The translations under genes were made by a program, and so were the position numbers. The notes below the pieces were generated by a model, which made no database searches, had not been told where the DNA came from, and saw only the letters and a list, made by a program, of their open reading frames with translations. From assembly GCA_003116975.1 (NCBI GenBank), contig BGKB01000053.1:124001-188000 (forward strand): 64,000 bases of DNA, read 5' to 3'. The DNA is from Aurantiochytrium sp. KH105. Taxonomy: Eukaryota > Sar > Bigyra > Thraustochytrida > Thraustochytriidae. Below are positions 33,801 through 42,800 of this stretch, piece by piece (positions within the stretch are counted from its first letter, which is position 1; each line of letters starts with the position of its first letter).

Positions 33801-36800
33801 AGGCCGAGACGCTGCGTTGTGAATTCACGGATGTGCCAACGAGTGCCACCGCCTCTGATGCCGCTCTGTCGGGCAGTGCAATGACCGAGATTGTGCAGGC
33901 CACTTTTGTTAGCAGTGAGCGTGTTGAGTGCGAGGTTCCTGCGTCTCACGTTTCTGTCACGACAACGCTTGTACGGGTTACCAATAATGGGCAGGAGTTT
34001 TCGAATGCTCTTTCGCTGCACCGTTGGTGGCGCGCGACCTTTGATCAAGGGCCGCATCCTGCAGGTGGAAGCGTCGAGGGTGGCACGCAGACGCGTCTGG
34101 TACTCTCAGAGCGAACCGCGAGAAGTCTTCAGAGCGGACATGTCGTGTGCATGATCGGTGACATTATCACACGCGCAATTGTGAACGTAGCATCGCGTGT
34201 CGTTTCCTGCGAGATTCCTCCAAGCGCGGGCCAGACCGACCAGGTTGTGCCCATATCCATTTCGTTCGACGCAGGGCACCATTTTTCTGCTACTGGATTC
34301 GCGTATGCATACCTTTTGGCGCCCGAGATCGTGCAGATTTATCCCGAGAATGGAGACTTTGTTGGCGGGTCTGAAGTGGAGATCGATCTCGCGTCTGTCG
34401 ATCCTCTCTTTACGCGTTTCCGGCTTCTCAACCCCGCAGGAGAAAGCGGGGACCTTTGCAAGGTGACCTCTACCGTTGGAAACACGCGGCACATTGTGTG
34501 CTCTCTTGCTGCAGCAGAGGATGACAGTGTAACAGCTCAGCTGTACCACTTGCAGGCTGAAGGCGAGACAGGGGAGGTGTTACGCGCGCCAATTTACCGT
34601 CTTCGACACGCCCCGCGTCCAATTGCAACGCGCTTGGAGCCTTCGGCAGCCTACACGCAAGGAGAGGTGGAAATTACGGTGATCGGGCATGATTTCGTGA
34701 ACTCTGACGCGCTCGCCTGCAAGTTTGGCACTGACAGTGACCTGGTTCCCGGCTACTATGTCAACAGCGAGCTTGTGCGATGCACTGCACCTGCGCATGC
34801 GGTGGGTTCGGTGATCGTTGAGGTGACCAACAATGGTGTTGACTTTTCCGACAGCGCCCTCGTTCTTAACTACATTAATGCGCCGCAAATCTTCTCGCTG
34901 CGTCCTGCCCACGGCCCGATGGATGGCGGGACATGGGTCGAGATTACGGGTATTGACATGCACCTGTTCTCGTCCACAAGTGCTATCTGCAAGTTTGGAG
35001 ATGCAGAATCCTTTACAATGGAGGTTGTGAATTCAACGCTGGTCCGCTGCCTCTCGCCTCCGGGGCCCGCTCGTGCGCTCTCAGCATCAGTTCCTCTGGA
35101 GCTCAGTTTTGTCGACGGTCACGGGCTCGGGGCATTTTCTACGTTCGGTGAGCGATTCACCTATCTTCAGCGGCCAACTGTCAAAGGGGTTTTTCCAGCG
35201 CAAGGTCCCACCGATGGTGGCACCGAAGTTCGTATTGCTGTTCGTCACTTGCACATTGCGGCTGCTCGAGACGCGAATTCATTCTGGTGCAAATTTGGAA
35301 ATGCTGAGAGCACACCGGCACGCCTCGTTGCGAGCCATGAAACGCGTGGCGACTGGGGTCAGGACGCAGATATCTCTGTTCTTGCGTGCTCTTCTCCTCC
35401 GCGACACGATGATTTGGCATCGAATGCGCAAGTCTTGCTACAAATCTCTCAGAATGGAGGAGTCGACTTTACCTCGTCAAGCACTGTTCTCTTTGCGTAC
35501 ACTGGTGGCGCGCGAGCAAGTATCACGAGCATACTTCCTCGTAGCGGCCCAGCCCAAGCAGGCGGCACAGTGCTGGTGCTAAGGGGCACTGGCTTTCAGG
35601 ATGTGAGTTCTCTTGCTTGCAGGGCAGGAGACTCGGGTCTCGTGGCTGCCCGCTTTGTGAGTGATACAGAGATTCATTGTCGTATGCCACCAGCAAGGCG
35701 GGCGTCTGATCTCTCGGAAGGTGTTGTGGTGTCCGTGACGAACAATGGCGTTGATTTTGTCTCTTCCGGTGAAGAATTTGTGTACTACTCGGACCCGAGC
35801 GTGCACGACGTCGTTCCTCGCCGCGTTCTGAGCGAAGGCAGGGTCCCGCTTATGGTGAGAGGTCACAATTTTGTGAATTCTACGTCACTTTCGTGCTTGT
35901 TTGGAGAGGACTTTAAGGTTCCTGCGACCTTTATTTCCTCTCGTCTTTTGAGCTGCGAGATGCCGACACTCAGACCGCAGGATCCAGACCAGCTTCTCGT
36001 TCGTGTTTCCAATAATGGGCATGATTTGACAACCTCGCAGATCTTCCTTAGCGTGCAGCGTGGCGCTCTGCCCGGATCATATAGCCAGCAGGGCAGCCTT
36101 CTTTCGGCGCCAAACGGAACGATTGTCGAGCGACCGGGCGAGTCCAACTTTACGCTGTGCTCTCCAGGTAGCTTTCAGCCGCGGAGCGGCCAGACGAGCT
36201 GCCTTGAATGCCCGATTGGATATTTTTGCCCCGATTTCGGCTTGAGCAAGCCAATTGCCTGTCTGGAAGGCTTCGTCTGCGACAGGCTTGGCCTGCGTGC
36301 TCCGTATGACGCTTGCCCGGCCGGCCACTTTTGCGCGCGAGGAACCAAGACGACATCTCTTTCGGCATTTCAGACCTCTGCAAAAGCGCACGGTCAAACA
36401 CCTGTTCGTCCATACTTTGAAGGGCTCACAGAGGACATGTGGACTCGTAGCGCAATTTCGGGCCGTTTGCAACTGATTTGGGCCTCTCTCCTTCCAGAAT
36501 GGTCGATCTCACGACGCGCTGCGGCGGCCACAGGATTCAGCTCGCTGGGCCACGGCGCAGGCCCTGGCTACGTCTTGAACGGAAATGTGGCCAGTGATGT
36601 CGACGTGGTATTTCGCGATGCACCTGTATCCGAATCGCCGCAAGTGTGCCCTGCTGGTACCTTTTGCAGGTCAGGCGTTGCGAGTGCTTCGCCGCAAACA
36701 CTTAACTTTTCAACTCCGCAGCAATGCCACGATGGTTTCTTTTGCCCTCCCGGATCGAGTGTTCCGTCGGGGTCCGGAGCATGCCCGTCCGGACACTATT

Positions 36801-39800
36801 GTCCGACGAGTGATGGAGCGTTGGAAGCAATCCCGTGCCCTTCTGGCGCGCACTGCCCAGGCGTGGGCAATCTAAAGCCTGTGGACTGTTTTCCAGGAAC
36901 GTTCAATCGCTTTGAAGGACAGTCGAACTGCACTGTGTGCCCTGTTGGGCATGTCTGCCCGGGCTGGGGCCGCACAGAGCCAGAGATTTGCCCTGCAGGT
37001 TTCGTGTGCTATACTGAGGGTCTCTCGACGCCGATCATTCAGTGTCCAGCAGGATACTTTTGCGAGGAAGGCACGCTGACGCTAATTCGTCCGGACCACG
37101 TCGACGCTGCAGATGTGGCGTGCATGCCTGAACCTGCCGACGCCGATGGAGCAGCACTCAGTCCGCAGGTTGACACACCTTGCTTGGAGCACAATCTCAC
37201 ACTCGTCCGCGCCGAGCTGCTCGACATGCTAGCAAGTACTTTGTCGCCGACCTACCTGCAAGTGGAGATGGCTGCATTGCGACCCTTGCCATGCGCTCCG
37301 GGCACCTTTTGCTTGGGGGGTGTTGCGCACAACACCACAATTGATTGGGTACCAGACACACCAGAAGGCGCAGAGGCGCCACAAACCTGCACAGAAGGCG
37401 CGTATTGCGAATGGGCGAGCTCTACCCCGGGCGGCACAGGGGCGTGCCATCGCGGACATTACTGTCCCCCAGGCTCTGACTACCCAACGCAAGCACCGAT
37501 CGGTACGATGTCCACCGACACTGGTTCGATTGCTCCGACGCTATGCTTTCCTGGAACGTATGCGCCTCAGAATTCAAGTACAGTCTGCCGCGTATGTCCT
37601 GCTGGCTTCGCTTGCCAGGGGTACGGCACGTACGAGCCTACTATTTGTTCTGCAGGTACCTACCGATCGCTTGCGGATGATATCACTTGCAAGCTGTGTC
37701 CTATGGGTACATGGAATCAGATGCGCGGGGCTACAGACATTTCGCTTTGCGAGCCGTGTCCAAGTTCCCGAGTGTGCGGTGTAGAGGCCATGTCGAATCT
37801 GACGCAAAGCACGGCTTGTCCTTCGGGCCACGTGTGCCCTCTTGGAACGGATTCTTCGGCCCAATTCGAACATCAGGTCCCAGCGGGATACTATACAAAC
37901 GAGGCCACCATTCCGGAGGACGTCTTTTCCAACATTTGTCCGAGTGGGAACATTTGCGAGCGCGGGACTAAAGGCTATCTGCGGGAGCGAAACAAGTGCT
38001 CGGCAGGCTACTTTTGCCCGCCGGGTACAGCCTCATCCGAAAGTATGAGGACTCGGTGCCCTCGAGGTACAACAACGATCTCTGGCTCTGCAAATCTCAC
38101 GTCCTGCGAGATTGCTGGCGTTTCTGTCTGCGACAAGGAACTAGGCACACGGTCTCACGGAACTTGGGGCTGGTACACGCAGAACAAGATCTACGTTCCC
38201 CAGTTCACGTACACTACAATAAGTGGGACGGAGGAGACCTTTGACTCCACCGTGGGGTCATCTTTGCTGGGTAACATTGAAGCTGAGGTGGAGGTCGTGC
38301 AGCGAGTGCTCATTGTTGACGAGAGTGCATCTTCTCCACTGTGGCGAAACGATAGCGTCCACGTGGAGCGCATCTGTCCTGTTCAAGCTCCGGCCGTGGG
38401 TGGCACAATGCTCACGGTAATTGGTCGCAACTTTTTTGACGTTGCCACATTGGTGTGCAAGTTTTCCGTGGTTGATCACGAAAGCGCTGCTTTTGTCCTC
38501 GAGAATGGTCTTCCTGGCATCGACCCGCCCTTGCGGGGTGAGAACGTGCTGCACGTTCCCGGTGTATATGAGAGCTCAACGCGGGTACGATGCCGTTTGC
38601 CGAGTCGCGCGACTTTCGGCGGCGAGGCTACGGCGGCGTACATTAGCGTCTCGGTCTCCAATGATGGAGTCTTTTATGGCGAAACGAGTGCCTCACTTGC
38701 ATTTGCCGAAGGCACCACGGACCTTTCATCGGGCGAGACAACAACCTTGGACCTGAACCGCGTAGAAGCCGAGCACCTGGACTGCATTGGAGATGCCGTT
38801 GACCTGAGCCCGCTTAATAAAGAGTTCTCGACGAGCTATCCGCAAACCTCGAGACGTCTTTTGGTGGTCGATGGTGTCAAGCAGAGCATTCCAACATCGC
38901 GTGCGGAGTACGAGGAGATTAAGGAAGAGATGACGAGCTCCTGGTGGACATCGAGGGAGGACGAACTGGTCAGCTGGGACGATTTTGCAACTCGGATCGA
39001 GAGATTCCAGCTCGAGGAGGGCGTACGCGATGCAGAGCGATCGTGGTTCATGCTTCCCATCCTCAACAAGGCAACAATTACCTTTGACTTTGCTCATCTT
39101 CCCGATGATCTTGTGTACGGAGAGCACTATCGACTCGCCATCTTCGTAGCAAATTCAACATGCGAGGAGGAGCGATGTGACTCGGATCGCGTGCGCTACA
39201 CGGTCTCAACTCAAGCAGAGTGCGCCGAGGACCCAAATTGCGCCATTGGCCAGGAGCTCGAAGTATACCCGTGCCACCGTCCGATCGATCTAAGCCCGTG
39301 GTTTTTGAGTGACGAGGTCGACAAGGCTTCCGAATTTGCCATTACACTCGTTGCTCTAGAAGACGTCTTATTCCGGGTGGAAGTGCACATCCTTCACGGA
39401 ATGTACAGCTCGTTGACTCCGCAGTTCGAAGACACGGCAGTGGTTCAGGTCTATGGCCCAGAACGCAGCAACTCGACGCGGCACATTGAGTCGGCGTCGT
39501 ATGAACGTCGCCGGCTGAGCCCTGTGGTAAGCGCTGCAGAGTCGGAGGTTTCTCAAGAGTACATCTTTGGTGCAATTTTTCGGCGCGATACGTTGACAAG
39601 CGTCTCCCCACCGCTGAATATGCCACCCCGCTACGAGACTACGACCAAAGGACGTGTTCTTGTTGGCTTCAATAATACTGTTGGGGACCAGACGCACGTT
39701 CTTGAGGGCTACGACACGCTTTCGACAGATCAGCAATGGTGGAATCCACCTGACGTCGACGTGAGCACGACGCGCGACATGATTCTCAAGTATCGCGAAA

Positions 39801-42800
39801 TTTTCCATGAGATGGACACCACAGCAGCAGACGAGGACCTAAAGTTCACGTTTCAAAAGGTGGTGCTTCCGTATCTCCCATTTTTCTCGAGCTGTCGGGG
39901 TTTCGATTCGTACATGACGATCTGGGACTTGCTCGAGTCCTCTGAGTGTGAGCTTCCGCTCTTTGACGAGGACGGAAATCGACTTCCTACAGACTGGGAA
40001 CGCTATAGCTACGCCCCGCTCCCGGACTACGACAACATTCGTGTCGTCAATCCGTACTCATTCTTGGAAAGCGAGCCCATTGCAGACTATTGCACGAGAG
40101 CAATCACGTGCGAATATGAGGAAGATTTGACCTCGCGCGACCTCACACCTCGCTGGTTCGAGGTGGCGTCGGGTACAACACTATTGGAGTTCATCTGGGA
40201 GCCTCTGACTGTGGAGCAATTTCTTCTCGGTGGTCGATTCGTTGACCAGTTTGTGGAAGAGGGCTCTACGGATTGGCTCATTCCTCTCGAGGTCAATCGC
40301 GACGCGGCAGATCTCATGTCGACAGAGTGTGGCCGGCAGTGCTTTCCGCGCTCTGCGACTTTGCAAATGCACTACTACCAAGTGAACAAGGATTTGAAGA
40401 GACTCATCTACATTGCTCTGGTGCTCGACGACTTTGATTATGACGAGACGAGGACCGATTTTCAACTCAATGTGGAGTTTCGGGCATTGGGATACTACGA
40501 TCTGATTGTCAACTTTGCTTTCCAGCGCGAGGTGTTTATCAACCTCTTTGTCTTTATTGGCATTTTCACCGTTCTGATTGCCGGCATGTTCTGGGCGATC
40601 AATCGTGTGACAACGCATCTAGAGCGCCCCCCTCGCTTCCGCTTCTTTTCATACATGGCACTGACAACGCCAGGGCCTCTCGTCGGCGTAGGCCTGACGG
40701 TGCTGCCCCTCTCGTGCGTGCTCGGTTTGTGCTGGCTGGTGCTCGAGGGAGGCGAAACCATTCGAGAACTGAGTCTGATGATGTTTCCTCTGACGATCGA
40801 GAATGCCGCCAATCTGACGGCTGTGCAGCTGGCCGAGGCGGAAGCCGAGGCCAAAGAGGAATATCTTGCCGAGGCCTTCTTTTTGGAAACGTGGCCAAAG
40901 CACTATATGGAGTCGGACGTATTGCCTGAAGAGGTCGATGTGACGCGTTCGGGACGCATGGGCCTGGCGTTTGTGATGGTGGCACTCTACATTCTACTTT
41001 TGAGTGTACGCGCATTCGTCCCGCGTCGGGTTTCGATCGAGGAGCAACTTTACGAAGATACACGAGACCACCACACACGGGAGCGAAGCATTTGGAAACC
41101 GACAATGTGGAAGCGGAGTAACATGGTTGCGACATCGCTGATGCTGACGGTATTTCTCATCTTTTTGATCGAATTTTCCTACTGGGATCAATATGGCTCG
41201 ATCATTTGGTACTTTATCCTCGTCATGAAGATCGTGTCGATCATCTACGACATTTGGGTGGAGGGTCAGCTGAAAGAATCGCTTTTGATTTGCCCGCACA
41301 ACGTTGCATTTGGCCTTGTGCAGGGGCTTGTGACGTTTGGCGCCAACAACTTTCTGGACATGGTGGTAGCGTACGTCATCAACAATGGGCTGATGATTCT
41401 CTCTCGTGTCTTTTGGGATCCTGGCAAGGACCACTTTTTCTTTGTGGTGCGGCAACGCGTTCTTGAGACCAAAGACTTTGTTCGTCGACAGTTTCACTTG
41501 GGTCGAACGCTAGACCAACAGCTTGCTGAGCTGGACGAATTGGCTGCCAAGAAGAAGCTTGCAGAGGATATGGAGAAGGCCGTGAACAAGGGGCTGCCGC
41601 CTCCGCCGACGAACGTCAAGGGCAAGAGAGAGGTTGAGCAGCAGTTTGAGTCATCCGAAACAGTGGAACCCATCCTGAACGCGTACATGTCTTTCTCCAC
41701 CGAGGTGCTTGCTTTATACTTTCAACCGTTCCTCATTGTCATTCTTATGGTCTTTCGCGACCAGATTGGCCTGCCCAATCTGTACGGCATTCGTAACCAG
41801 GATATGGAGTACTACCTCTGGTTTTCTATAATTCTTATTGGGTTCCAGACCATGGCCGACATCTTCATCCTGCAGTCGCAAGAGCTCTTTCACGGGTGGA
41901 AGATCTACGACTACCTTACGTATACGCGGTATCGCTTCATTCAGCGAGAGCATCGCTGGAAGGGATTCGAGGATACGCTTGATGAGTGCATTGAGGAAAC
42001 CCTGCGAACCGTGGACCAGTTGTGCTTTAGCAGCCAATACTATATGATTTGCTGCACGTATGCAGCCGGCATCATCATTATGGTACTTGGCATCGAGATT
42101 ATGTTGCGCACGGATTACAATGCTTTTGGTGACCCTGCGCTGCTGATCATTGTGCCATACGCAGTTCTCTCTTGCATGTTTGTACGGCGATGCGCCGTAC
42201 GTGCAGCGGATAAGATTCGTCTGTGGAGCTTGCGACACGAGAATACGGCATGGCACACCGCTTTGGACGAAGATGACATGGGCGCTCCGCGCTGGGACGA
42301 GCTCGACAAGATAAAGGGTGCATCTCACGAGGCGTACTTGATGAACCAAAAAATCACGAGTGAAACCTTTCGACACAAGTTTCTCGACTACAACCGCCCG
42401 TGGCTGGTGGCGCAGCTGCCGAACATCCTTACGCCGCGCACGCTGCGACGCTCGCGGCCGTACTTGACTGCGCAGCTGACCAAAATTTTAGGCAGCGTTA
42501 ATCCTGATGTCTCTTCGGACGACGAGGACGACGACGGCCGGCCCAAGTTCGGCCCCGTCACGCTTACGAATGCGTCGCGGAACATTATCAGACTTTGGCT
42601 TGCGCAAGCACGGCGGCGGCGCACCCTTCGCGCTGCGGTCCAAGCGCTCATTAATCGGGCGCGTAAATCGGAGTGCGAGCAGTGTCTCAGCCGCAAGCAG
42701 CTTCAGGTCGAGCTTTTGACGCCCATTGAGAAACTCGGAGATGCTTTTGAAGCCCAGTACCCGAGCGAGGAGTTCGATCAGGTCGCGTGGAAGAATTTCT

